This document shows, one piece after another, positions 1 through 6,725 of a stretch of DNA of 64,000 nucleotides (position 1 is its first letter; the number at the start of each line of letters is the position of its first letter). A program made the translations under genes and the position numbers. The DNA is taken from NCBI GenBank assembly GCA_027068415.1, contig JAMOTD010000014.1, positions 1 through 64,000 of the forward strand, written 5' to 3'. This DNA is from Desulfurobacteriaceae bacterium. GTDB lineage: Bacteria > Aquificota > Aquificia > Desulfurobacteriales > Desulfurobacteriaceae. The notes beneath the pieces were generated by a model. It did no database searches, had not been told where the DNA came from, and worked only from the letters and a program-made list of their open reading frames with translations.

Positions 1-141
1 CCTGTTTAATCTCTTCTCATCTCTTTTAGAGAGATTCTGGAGTTTAAGCTGATAGACCCTCGGGACTTGACTTTTCCTACGCTGTTTGGTTGCACTTAAA
101 GTTTCTTTAATCTTTTGAGCTTTTTCTATCTTCATCTTCAT
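1..141 (-). CDS. TnpB / IS605 OrfB-like protein, N-terminal fragment (runs off window)
   Basis: The first 47 codons of a minus-strand gene are visible. Translation begins at one of two close ATGs (141 or 135) and stays open to the window edge. The peptide is basic and reads KIEKAQKIKETL...RRKSQVPRVYQLKLQNLSKRD, which resembles the start of IS200/IS605-family OrfB (TnpB) proteins, RNA-guided nucleases of transposons. The RuvC and zinc-finger parts would lie outside the window, so neither function nor intactness can be judged. A sequence resembling the terminal region of such elements lies just upstream. Confidence 0.6.
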   Translation of the reverse strand, partial: MKMKIEKAQKIKETLSATKQRRKSQVPRVYQLKLQNLSKRDEKRLNR

Positions 142-159
142 TCTCTATTATAACCCCCC

Positions 160-285
160 CCACCTCCCCTAATTCATCCCTGCTTTAAAAAGCAGGGCTT
201 TCTTAGCAACGTTTCGGTAAACCTGTCGTTGAAAGAGCCGATTCCGGGCGTTCCGGGGCTTACCACCGGGTAGGCCTTCACTTTA
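160..285 (-). other. IS605-type end / guide-RNA-like sequence with hairpin
   Basis: A GC-rich non-coding stretch sits between the DsbC-like stop codon and the TnpB-like start. On the minus strand it contains a CCCGGAATCGG block followed by a perfect 9-bp hairpin (CCCTGCTTT/AAAGCAGGG, 178-197) and then ATGAATTAG. This arrangement resembles the right end of IS200/IS605 elements, where the TnpB guide RNA is encoded. Here it lies upstream of the TnpB-like start rather than downstream, so it may belong to a second or rearranged copy. The hairpin is not followed by a T-run on the minus strand, so it is a poor terminator for the gene before it. Confidence 0.35.
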
Positions 286-934
286 AACTTCTAAGGAGTT
301 CCTCAATCCCCACTAAAGCCCTGCCGTCGGGGAGGATAAAGGTGGGGGTTGCGGTTATTCCGTATTTTTTGAGGACGTCCTGGGAGCTCCACACCCTTAA
401 CTTTCCCCAGTCGCACACCTTAAGGGGCTTTTCTGCTTTAAAAAACTCCTCTGCGCTCTTCTTCCGGCAGTAGGCGTCAACCGCCGCCTCAAACTCCTCC
501 CCCTCAAAGCCTACCGGGACGAAAATGAGGGTAAACCTCTCTGAGAGCTCCTCTATCTTCTCCCTGTTCTCGCTACACGCCCTACACAGGGGATTTGTCA
601 AAACTATCAGGGGCTCTCCCTTTCCCACCTTAAAGAGGGCCCTTTTGATTAGCTTTTCCCTATCCTTTTCCTCTATTACGACCTGAGGAACTTTCAGGAG
701 AATTCCTTCAATAACCAACTTTCTGTCTGCCGAGATGAAGAAGGTATCTCCGCTTTCGGTTTTAACTTTACATGCGTTAAACTGGGGAAGGGGCTTAACT
801 TCAACTGCCGCAACAACAGTCCCGGTAAGGCGGCTTAGGATTACTGAGGCCTCCTGAGGCGAGGGGCAACTTCCGTAGGCTCTTGAAAGGAGTGTTAAGG
901 AGAGTATTATTCCCGTTAAACTTTTTCTTCCCAT
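278..934 (-). CDS. DsbC/DsbG-like periplasmic thiol-disulfide protein
   Basis: This 218-aa exported thioredoxin-fold protein probably isomerises or reduces disulfides in the periplasm. The start at 934 (MGRKSLTG) gives a proper signal peptide; the frame is open further upstream to 1009, but that part lacks export character. A DsbC-type N-terminal domain (about 23-85) is followed by a linker helix and a thioredoxin fold with the active-site motif C117-R-A-C120 after NPL. The cis-proline motif TPT lies at 196-198. CRAC replaces the CGYC of E. coli DsbC, so redox behaviour may differ. Extra cysteines at 55, 156 and 174 could form structural bonds. It is divergent from the membrane-protein gene at 963. 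Confidence 0.72.
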   Translation of the reverse strand: MGRKSLTGIILSLTLLSRAYGSCPSPQEASVILSRLTGTVVAAVEVKPLPQFNACKVKTESGDTFFISADRKLVIEGILLKVPQVVIEEKDREKLIKRALFKVGKGEPLIVLTNPLCRACSENREKIEELSERFTLIFVPVGFEGEEFEAAVDAYCRKKSAEEFFKAEKPLKVCDWGKLRVWSSQDVLKKYGITATPTFILPDGRALVGIEELLRSLK

Positions 935-962
935 AACCCCAATTTTACCCCAGGGAGGCTCT

Positions 963-1445
963 TTGGACAGGGATGAGCTTAAGAGGATAGAGAGGGAGCT
1001 CCACGCCATAGAGGAGACCGTAAGTCAGATAAGCGAGAGGCTGAAAGAGAGGAAAGAGTCATTCAAGTTCAGCGATTTTGTTCAAGAGGTTGCCGGAGCA
1101 GTTCTCCTTGCCTTTCCCTTTGCGGCCAACGCCGACATATGGGAGCTTGCAAAGGAAATCTCACTCTCCCACGCTCTCTTTATCCTCTTCCTCGTTGCGG
1201 TTGCCCTCTTCTTCGTTATTGAGTACTCAAACCTTGCCAACTTTAAAGTTCAGCACGTTGCGGGCTTCCTACCCCTGCGGCTCTTTACAATCCTAACAAT
1301 CTCCCTCACTGTCTCCGCCCTTGCCCTCGTTATCCTCGGGGTTTACCCCTCAATAATAAAAGAGGGGGAGTGGTTCTTTAAGGCGACAGTTCTGATTACC
1401 CTCTTTTCGGTTATAGGGAGCTTTGGCCTTGACGCCGCAAGGTGA
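963..1445 (+). CDS. DUF2391/TIGR02587-like integral membrane protein
   Basis: A 160-aa protein from a TTG start 5 nt after AGGGAGG. The first 35 residues are charged and helical, likely a short coiled coil. About four hydrophobic segments follow (roughly 44-58, 69-88, 102-128 and 139-156). The phrase SDFVQEVAGAVLLAFPFAA resembles the DUF2391 (TIGR02587) family of small membrane proteins of unknown function. It overlaps the upstream extension of fabG by a few bases and may be co-transcribed with it. No role is assigned. Confidence 0.6.
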   Translation: MDRDELKRIERELHAIEETVSQISERLKERKESFKFSDFVQEVAGAVLLAFPFAANADIWELAKEISLSHALFILFLVAVALFFVIEYSNLANFKVQHVAGFLPLRLFTILTISLTVSALALVILGVYPSIIKEGEWFFKATVLITLFSVIGSFGLDAAR

Positions 1446-1477
1446 TAAACTTTTTCAAAAAGGAAGGAGGTCTTTTG

Positions 1478-2206
1478 ATGTTTGAGGAGCTCAAAGGGGC
1501 TGTTGTCCTGATAACCGGAGGAACGAGGGGAATAGGAAGGGCAATCGCCGAGAGGTTCAAGGAGGTGGAGGCTACCGTTTACATAACCGGAACAAATCAG
1601 GAGAGAACCCTTAAGGCTGCCTCCGAAATAGGTGTAAACGGCGTTAAGATGGACGTCTCAGACAGGGAAGAGGTTAAGAGGGTAATTTCGGAGATAGTTG
1701 AAAAGGAAGGGAAAATAGACGTTTTGGTAAACAACGCCGGAATAACGAGGGATGCTCTCTTTATCAGGATGAAGGACGAGGACTGGGACGCCGTTATCAA
1801 CACAAACCTAAACGGAGTTTACAACGTTACCAGGGCGGTAGTCCCCTACATGGTTAAAAAGAGGAAGGGGGTGGTTATTAACATCTCCTCAGTCGTCGGT
1901 TTTACAGGGAACGTGGGGCAGGTTAACTACTCTGCCACCAAGTCTGCCCTAATCGGCTTTACCAAGTCCCTTGCAAAGGAGCTGGGAGGAAGGGGAATAA
2001 GGGTTAACGCGGTAGCTCCCGGCTACATAACTACCGATATGACAAAGGCAATTCCCGAGAAAATTAAAGCCGAGCTCTTAAAGTCAATACCTTTAAGGCG
2101 TGAGGGGGAGCCGAGGGAGGTTGCCGACGCCGTTCTCTTTTTGGCATCGGATATGGCTTCTTACGTTACCGGAACTACCCTTCACGTTAACGGTGGACTT
2201 TTTTAA
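1478..2206 (+). CDS. fabG: 3-oxoacyl-[acyl-carrier-protein] reductase FabG
   Basis: A 242-aa short-chain dehydrogenase that reduces 3-oxoacyl-ACP with NADPH in type II fatty acid elongation, in the cytosol. The start at 1478 is fixed by AGGAAGGAGG at 1461-1470; upstream codons in the same frame carry no conserved sequence. Visible motifs are the nucleotide-binding TGGTRGIG, NNAG, the catalytic serine in ISSVVG, and YSATK with catalytic Tyr and Lys. The C-terminal TGTTLHVNGG is typical of FabG. The acyl carrier protein gene follows 47 bp later, a common fabG-acpP pairing. Confidence 0.93.
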   Translation: MFEELKGAVVLITGGTRGIGRAIAERFKEVEATVYITGTNQERTLKAASEIGVNGVKMDVSDREEVKRVISEIVEKEGKIDVLVNNAGITRDALFIRMKDEDWDAVINTNLNGVYNVTRAVVPYMVKKRKGVVINISSVVGFTGNVGQVNYSATKSALIGFTKSLAKELGGRGIRVNAVAPGYITTDMTKAIPEKIKAELLKSIPLRREGEPREVADAVLFLASDMASYVTGTTLHVNGGLF

Positions 2207-2221
2207 CTCTTTTCTTATAAT
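2194..2221 (+). promoter_or_regulatory. probable sigma-70 promoter for acpP
   Basis: TGGACT (2194-2199), a 16-bp spacer and TATAAT (2216-2221) overlap the end of fabG and lie 33 bp before the acpP start. This would give acpP its own promoter in addition to any read-through from fabG. The -10 box is perfect; the -35 box is weak. Confidence 0.45.
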
Positions 2222-2253
2222 TCCAGACTGATAAATCACCAGGGAGGTTGACC

Positions 2254-2487
2254 ATGGAAAACATTGAGCAGAAGGTAAAAGAGATTGTAGCAGATAGACT
2301 CGGCGTTGACCCCGATGAGGTTACTCCTGAGGCTTCATTTATTGAAGACCTTGGAGCCGACTCTCTTGATACCGTTGAGCTTGTTATGGCCCTTGAAGAG
2401 GAGTTCGGGATTGAGATTCCCGACGAGGATGCAGAGAAAATCCAGACTGTAGGCGACGCAATAGAGTACATTCAGAAGCACCTTTAA
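2254..2487 (+). CDS. acpP: acyl carrier protein
   Basis: A 77-aa acidic helical protein that carries growing acyl chains on a phosphopantetheine arm. The DSL motif in GADSLDTVE holds the serine modified by AcpS, which is encoded nearby at 3002-3373. The ATG at 2254 is chosen because AGGGAGG (2241-2247) is 6 nt away; a TTG at 2248 overlaps that site. Length and sequence match the family. A strong terminator follows. Confidence 0.96.
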   Translation: MENIEQKVKEIVADRLGVDPDEVTPEASFIEDLGADSLDTVELVMALEEEFGIEIPDEDAEKIQTVGDAIEYIQKHL

Positions 2488-2515
2488 GCCTTTAATTACC
2501 TTTGATTTTCCATAC

Positions 2516-2539
2516 GCCCCCTTTAAAGGGGGCTTTTTT
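2516..2539 (+). terminator. intrinsic terminator after acpP
   Basis: A GC-rich hairpin (GCCCCCTT/AAGGGGGC) is followed directly by six Ts. It lies 28 bp after the acpP stop and should end the fabG-acpP transcript. Confidence 0.85.
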
Positions 2540-2611
2540 ATTTGACCTTCCTCATTTTTTCTTTCCATTCCCTCTCTTAACTTTAGTTCAAACCCCCCTT
2601 TAGGAGGAGAA

Positions 2612-3034
2612 ATGGCGCTGATAGAAAAGAGGGAGCTCCCCTTAGTCGGCTATCAGGGAATGAACCTCGTTCACGAGAGGGAGCTTGACTATTTAAATTC
2701 CCTCTACGATGCCGTTGTTGAGGGCAGGAGCGATGAGGAGATTGACAGGCTCTTTGAAGAGTTCTTAAGGGACGTGAGGGAGCACTTCGCCTACGAGGAA
2801 GACCTTATGAGGAAGAGCCACTTCTTTGCCTACGAGTGCCACTCGGGAGAGCACAGTAGAGTTCTTGAGGAGCTTGAGGCCGTTAAGAAGAGGTGGCAGA
2901 ATGAGAGAGACAGGGAGTTTTTAAAAAGGTATTTTAAGGAGACCTTCAAGCCTTGGATTACCGAGCACATCCTGACGATGGATACCGTTACCGCCCAGTG
3001 GTTAAATAGGGTTATGGCCGGGTTTACCTACTAA
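2612..3034 (+). CDS. bacteriohemerythrin-like protein
   Basis: A 140-aa single-domain hemerythrin, a four-helix bundle that binds a non-heme di-iron centre and usually O2. Ligand-like motifs are visible in order: H in VHERELDYLN, HFAYEE, H and H in CHSGEH, then WITEHILTMD. All expected His/Glu/Asp ligands appear present. In anaerobes such proteins are thought to store, deliver or scavenge oxygen. It is transcribed alone, starting 10 nt after TAGGAGGAG. Its last 33 bases overlap the convergent acpS. Confidence 0.88.
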   Translation: MALIEKRELPLVGYQGMNLVHERELDYLNSLYDAVVEGRSDEEIDRLFEEFLRDVREHFAYEEDLMRKSHFFAYECHSGEHSRVLEELEAVKKRWQNERDREFLKRYFKETFKPWITEHILTMDTVTAQWLNRVMAGFTY

Positions 3035-3373
3035 GTTGACAACCGCCACGGCGTAATCCCTCTCGTGGGAGATTGAGAAGAGGACTTCCACCCCGCTCCC
3101 CCCTTCAACCTCAACTCTCATCTCCCTTCCCCCGCCTATAACCCTTATCTTTGAAAGGTTGAGCTCCACCCCTATCCGGCCGAAAGCCTTGATAACCGCC
3201 TCTTTGAGGGCAAACCGGGCGGCGAGGCACCCGGGGAGCTCCCCCTTCCTCTTCCTAAAGCAGTAGTCAACCCCCTCGGGGAAGAGCCTCTTTATCAGCT
3301 TCTCGCCGTAGCGGTTGTGGAGCTCCCCGAACCTCTTAACCGAGACTACGTCAACCCCGACGGCCAGCAGCAC
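3002..3373 (-). CDS. acpS: holo-[acyl-carrier-protein] synthase AcpS
   Basis: A 123-aa enzyme that transfers 4'-phosphopantetheine from CoA to the serine of AcpP. Motifs are GVDVVSV at the N-terminus (Mg-binding Asp), AARFALKEAVIKA (catalytic Glu and Lys) and SISHERDYAVAVV. Length is normal. It lies 4 bp downstream of pdxJ, a pairing seen in many bacteria, and its 3' end overlaps the hemerythrin gene convergently. Confidence 0.92.
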   Translation of the reverse strand: MLLAVGVDVVSVKRFGELHNRYGEKLIKRLFPEGVDYCFRKRKGELPGCLAARFALKEAVIKAFGRIGVELNLSKIRVIGGGREMRVEVEGGSGVEVLFSISHERDYAVAVVNLVGKPGHNPI

Positions 3374-3377
3374 TTTC

Positions 3378-4109
3378 CTACCCGTTTATCAGCTTAATCA
3401 TCTTCTCCACCGCCTCTTTCATTCCCAAAAGGATTGCGTTTGCAACTATTGAGTGGCCGATGTTCAGCTCCTCAATTTCGGGGATTTCCGCAACCCTCTT
3501 GACGTTCTTGTAGGTTAAACCGTGGCCGGCGTAAACTTTGAGACCTACCTCCTTTGCAGCCTTTGCTGCCCTCTTTAACCTCTCAAGCTCCTTTTCAACA
3601 TCCTCCTCGTCGTTCCTTGCAAAGGCCTCTGCGTAAGCTCCGGTGTGGAGTTCCACCGCATCTGCCCCTACCTCGGCTGCCGCCTTTATCTGCTCCTCAT
3701 CGGGGTCTATGAAGACGTTTACCGTAATTCCTGCCCCCTTTAACTCCTTAACTGCCCTCTCAACCTTCTCCCTGTTACCGATAACGTCAAGCCCCCCTTC
3801 TGTCGTAACCTCCTCCCTCTTTTCGGGAACCAGGGTTACCTGATGGGGCTTAACCTCCTTCGCAATTCCTATCATCTCGTCAGTAACTGCCATCTCAAGG
3901 TTTACCCTGCTGTGGATTAGCTCTTTAATCAGCTTTAAGTCCCTCTCGTTTACGTGTCTTCTGTCCTCCCTCACGTGGAGGGTTATCTGGTCGGCCCCTG
4001 CAAGGTCTGCAATTACTGCCGCGTGGACGGGGTCGGGCTCAAAGGTCCTCCTTGCGTTCCTTACTGTTGCAACGTGGTCTATGTTCACACCGAGCCTTAT
4101 TCTCCTCAT
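3378..4109 (-). CDS. pdxJ: pyridoxine 5'-phosphate synthase PdxJ
   Basis: A 243-aa TIM-barrel enzyme that condenses 1-deoxyxylulose 5-phosphate with aminoacetone phosphate to form pyridoxine phosphate (DXP-dependent vitamin B6 route). The N-terminal [16 protein letters not shown] carries the catalytic His, HVREDRRH the second, and the C-terminal [10 protein letters not shown]...LNIGHSIVA is diagnostic. Length is as expected. It starts at ATG 4109 after AAGGAGG and forms a tight operon with acpS. Confidence 0.95.
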   Translation of the reverse strand: MRRIRLGVNIDHVATVRNARRTFEPDPVHAAVIADLAGADQITLHVREDRRHVNERDLKLIKELIHSRVNLEMAVTDEMIGIAKEVKPHQVTLVPEKREEVTTEGGLDVIGNREKVERAVKELKGAGITVNVFIDPDEEQIKAAAEVGADAVELHTGAYAEAFARNDEEDVEKELERLKRAAKAAKEVGLKVYAGHGLTYKNVKRVAEIPEIEELNIGHSIVANAILLGMKEAVEKMIKLING

Positions 4110-4146
4110 CTTATCCTCCTTAAGGTTCCTGATATAAAATTATCCC

Positions 4147-4476
4147 ATGCTCCGCTCAGGATTTACCCTTATTGAGGTTCTCGTTGCAGTTGCCGTTATA
4201 GGCTTTGCCTTCGGCGCCTTTTTAATCCTTGCCGGAAGGACGGCCCAGTCAACAGACGAGCTTTTGAAGACCACCCTCTCAACTGTTGCCGCCCACAACG
4301 CCCTCAACGAGGCGGTTTACGGGGGCAAAACCTTTACCGGTAAGGAGGTTAACCTCTTTAACTACGCAATTAAGGTCAATCAGGACTTTGAGGAGCTTAT
4401 GGGTTATAGGGTCGTTAAAGTAGGGGCTGGAACGCCCGATAAGGGGGTTCTTGTTGAGCTTTACGAGGTTAGATAG
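4147..4476 (+). CDS. type IV pilin-like (GspI/PilV type) minor pseudopilin
   Basis: A 109-aa protein with a very short leader (MLRSG) followed by FTLIEVLVAVAVIGFAFG, the prepilin cleavage site (G before F, Glu at +5) and hydrophobic assembly helix. It would be processed by prepilin peptidase and join a type IV pilus or type II secretion tip complex. The rest is small and unrecognised. The next gene is also a prepilin and overlaps by 26 nt. No other pilus genes lie nearby. Confidence 0.75.
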   Translation: MLRSGFTLIEVLVAVAVIGFAFGAFLILAGRTAQSTDELLKTTLSTVAAHNALNEAVYGGKTFTGKEVNLFNYAIKVNQDFEELMGYRVVKVGAGTPDKGVLVELYEVR

Positions 4477-5008
4477 GGGATTTACCCTTATAGAGCTCCT
4501 AATTGCCGTTGCCCTCTCGGCCTTCGTTTTGGTAGTCTCCTACCAGTTCTTTAACGTTATTGAGCGCTCCGGCAGGTTTGCCGTTGAGAGCTCGGAGCTC
4601 CAGAGCTCCGTTCCTCCGCTCTTTTACTCTCTCTTAAAGGACTTTGAGTCTATAAATCAGAGGTACGGGGGCTTTACGGTTGAGAGGGACCTTGACGGCA
4701 AGCTGAAGTCTATTGAGTTCTTTACCGAGGACTGCTGCTACTTTAAGGGAATTTGCCGAGTAAAGTACTGGTTCTACGAGAGCCCCTCGGGGAAGAGGTT
4801 TTTAATAAGGAGCGAAATGAGGATAAACTCAACCTCCCCCTACGGGATTGAGGTTCCAGTCTCGTTTAAGGTTAAGTCCTTTGAGGTTTATAGGCTCTCA
4901 GGAGGTGACTGGGTTAAGATGGGCTCGGGAAGGGGCGATTTAATAAAGCTGGTGATTGGGTTTAAAGGGGGAGGGGAGCTCCCCCTCGTCTTTAAAATCA
5001 GAACCTGA
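4451..5008 (+). CDS. type IV pilin-like (GspJ/PilW type) minor pseudopilin
   Basis: A 185-aa prepilin with leader ending in DRG and then FTLIELLIAVALSAFVLVVSY. The start is one of two consecutive TTG codons (4451 or 4454), with AAGGGGG a few bases upstream. Size and the C-terminal beta-rich part suit a GspJ/PilW-like minor pseudopilin, and the overlap with the GspI/PilV-like gene fits co-translation. Two adjacent cysteines lie near residue 96. The 3' end overlaps prs convergently by 11 nt. Confidence 0.72.
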   Translation: MLSFTRLDRGFTLIELLIAVALSAFVLVVSYQFFNVIERSGRFAVESSELQSSVPPLFYSLLKDFESINQRYGGFTVERDLDGKLKSIEFFTEDCCYFKGICRVKYWFYESPSGKRFLIRSEMRINSTSPYGIEVPVSFKVKSFEVYRLSGGDWVKMGSGRGDLIKLVIGFKGGGELPLVFKIRT

Positions 5009-5948
5009 ACATCTGGCTGATTGACTCTCCGTAGTGAATTCTCCTGATTGCCTCCGAGAGCATTCCCGCAACGGTCAGAACTTTAACTCCCTCAAATTCC
5101 TCCTGAAGGGGAATCGTGTCGGTTATAACAACCTCCTTGATGTAGCCCTCCTTAACGGCTCCCCTTAACCTCTCTATCGCCGGGCCGGAGAAGACGGGGT
5201 GGGTGCAGGCGGCGTAAACTTCGGTGGCTCCCCTTTCCTTAATGGCCTTTGCGGCATTGACGATTGTTCCGGCGGTGTCAATTATGTCGTCAATTATTAC
5301 CGCCCTCTTACCCTCTACCTCTCCGATTATGTTCATTACCTCGCTGACGTTGGGCCTCGGTCTCCTCTTGTCAATTATCGCTATCGGGGAGTTCAGGACT
5401 TTTGCAAAGTTCCTCGCCCTTGCAACCCCTCCTATGTCTGGGGAGACGACGACGGTATCCTCCCCGCCCATTCCCAGCGACAGGAAGTAGTCGGTTAGAA
5501 CGGGGCGGGCCTCAAGGTGGTCAACGGGGATGTCAAAGAAGCCCTCAACCTGCTTTGCATGAAGGTCAATTACTACAACGTGATTTACTCCCGAAGCCAT
5601 TATGATGTCGGCAAGGAGCTTTGCGCTAATCGGGTCTCTTGGGTTTACTTTCCTGTCCTGCCTTCCGTAGGCGTAGTAGGGAATTACGGCGGTAATCCTG
5701 CCGGCCGAAGCCCTTTTGAGGGCGTCTGCAATGAGAAGGAGCTCCATTATGTTGTCGTTTGCAGGCCTGCACAGGGACTGAATAATAAAGACATCACAGT
5801 CCCTCACGCTTTCGTTTATTACTACCTGAATTTCGCCGTCGCTGAACCTTCCCACCGTTACGTCTGCAAGGGGAATTCCGAGGTTTGCCGAGACCTTCCT
5901 GGCAAGCTCGGGGTTTGCAGTTCCCGTTATGAGCTTTACCTGTTTCAT
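4998..5948 (-). CDS. prs: ribose-phosphate pyrophosphokinase
   Basis: A 316-aa enzyme that makes PRPP from ribose 5-phosphate and ATP for nucleotide, His, Trp and NAD synthesis. Visible are the ATP-binding PYYAYGRQDRK, the signature VVIDLHAKQVEGFFDIPVDHL and the PRPP-binding loop DDIIDTAGT. Full length matches class I bacterial enzymes. It is preceded by rpe in the same direction 12 bp away, so two ribose-phosphate-linked enzymes are co-expressed. Confidence 0.97.
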   Translation of the reverse strand: MKQVKLITGTANPELARKVSANLGIPLADVTVGRFSDGEIQVVINESVRDCDVFIIQSLCRPANDNIMELLLIADALKRASAGRITAVIPYYAYGRQDRKVNPRDPISAKLLADIIMASGVNHVVVIDLHAKQVEGFFDIPVDHLEARPVLTDYFLSLGMGGEDTVVVSPDIGGVARARNFAKVLNSPIAIIDKRRPRPNVSEVMNIIGEVEGKRAVIIDDIIDTAGTIVNAAKAIKERGATEVYAACTHPVFSGPAIERLRGAVKEGYIKEVVITDTIPLQEEFEGVKVLTVAGMLSEAIRRIHYGESISQMFRF

Positions 5949-5960
5949 CTTTCCTCTCCC

Positions 5961-6623
5961 CTATTCAAACTGGTTTAGTTTCTTTAAAAACTCCTTAACG
6001 TTCTTTTCCGGCTCTCCCTTAAAGATTGCCGAGCCCGCAACAATTGCCCTTGCACCCGCCTTTAAAACCCTCTCAACGTTATCTACCTTAATCCCTCCGT
6101 CAACCTCAATTATCAGCTCCGGATTTAGTTCAAGGGAGAGCTCCTTCAGCTTCTCAATCTTCCTTACAGAGCTCTCAATGAACTTCTGACCCCCGAAGCC
6201 CGGGTTAACCGACATTACCAGAACGAAGTCAAGGTAAGGGAGAATCTCCTCTAAGAGAGAAACTGGAGTTGAGGGATTTATTGCTATTCCCGCCTTTGCT
6301 CCCAGCTCCTTAATCTGTGTTGCAATACGGTGGTGGTGGACTGCCGCCTCAAAGTGGAAAGAGACCCAGTCTGCCCCCGCCTTTATGAAGTCGGGGATGT
6401 ACTTTTCCGGCTCAACAATCATCAGGTGGACGTCAAGGGGGAGTTCCGTACACCTCTTTAGGGCCTCAACGACCGGAATTCCGACGGTTATGTTGGGGAC
6501 GAACCGGCCGTCCATAACGTCAACGTGGAGGAGGTGAGCTCCGGCCTTCTCAACTTTCCTAACTTCCGATTTAAGGTTTCCGAAGTCTGCAGAGAGAATG
6601 GAGGGGGCAAGGAGAGGTTTCAT
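5961..6623 (-). CDS. rpe: ribulose-phosphate 3-epimerase
   Basis: A 220-aa TIM-barrel enzyme that interconverts ribulose 5-phosphate and xylulose 5-phosphate. Motifs include [30 protein letters not shown] with metal-binding His/Asp, [24 protein letters not shown] and the C-terminal EVDGGI and AGSAIF. Length is typical. It heads the rpe-prs pair; ATG at 6623 follows GGAGG. Confidence 0.96.
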   Translation of the reverse strand: MKPLLAPSILSADFGNLKSEVRKVEKAGAHLLHVDVMDGRFVPNITVGIPVVEALKRCTELPLDVHLMIVEPEKYIPDFIKAGADWVSFHFEAAVHHHRIATQIKELGAKAGIAINPSTPVSLLEEILPYLDFVLVMSVNPGFGGQKFIESSVRKIEKLKELSLELNPELIIEVDGGIKVDNVERVLKAGARAIVAGSAIFKGEPEKNVKEFLKKLNQFE

Positions 6624-6672
6624 CTGAACTCCTCCAAAGTGGCTTGGCCAATTGTAGCAGAGGGAAGGGAAT

Positions 6673-6703
6673 AAAAAAAGGAGGGGGGAGAGCTCCCCCT
6701 CCT
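6673..6703 (-). terminator. intrinsic terminator after the multiheme cytochrome
   Basis: On the minus strand, AGGAGGGGG and CCCCCTCCT arms around an AGCTCT centre are followed by seven Ts. It lies about 23 bp past the cytochrome stop codon and should end that transcript. Confidence 0.8.
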
Positions 6704-6725
6704 ATCGGGGTTAGGGGTTGAGGAA

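Noticed and set aside
5517-5978. Open frame opposite prs
   Set aside because: Antisense to a highly conserved gene with no start signal.
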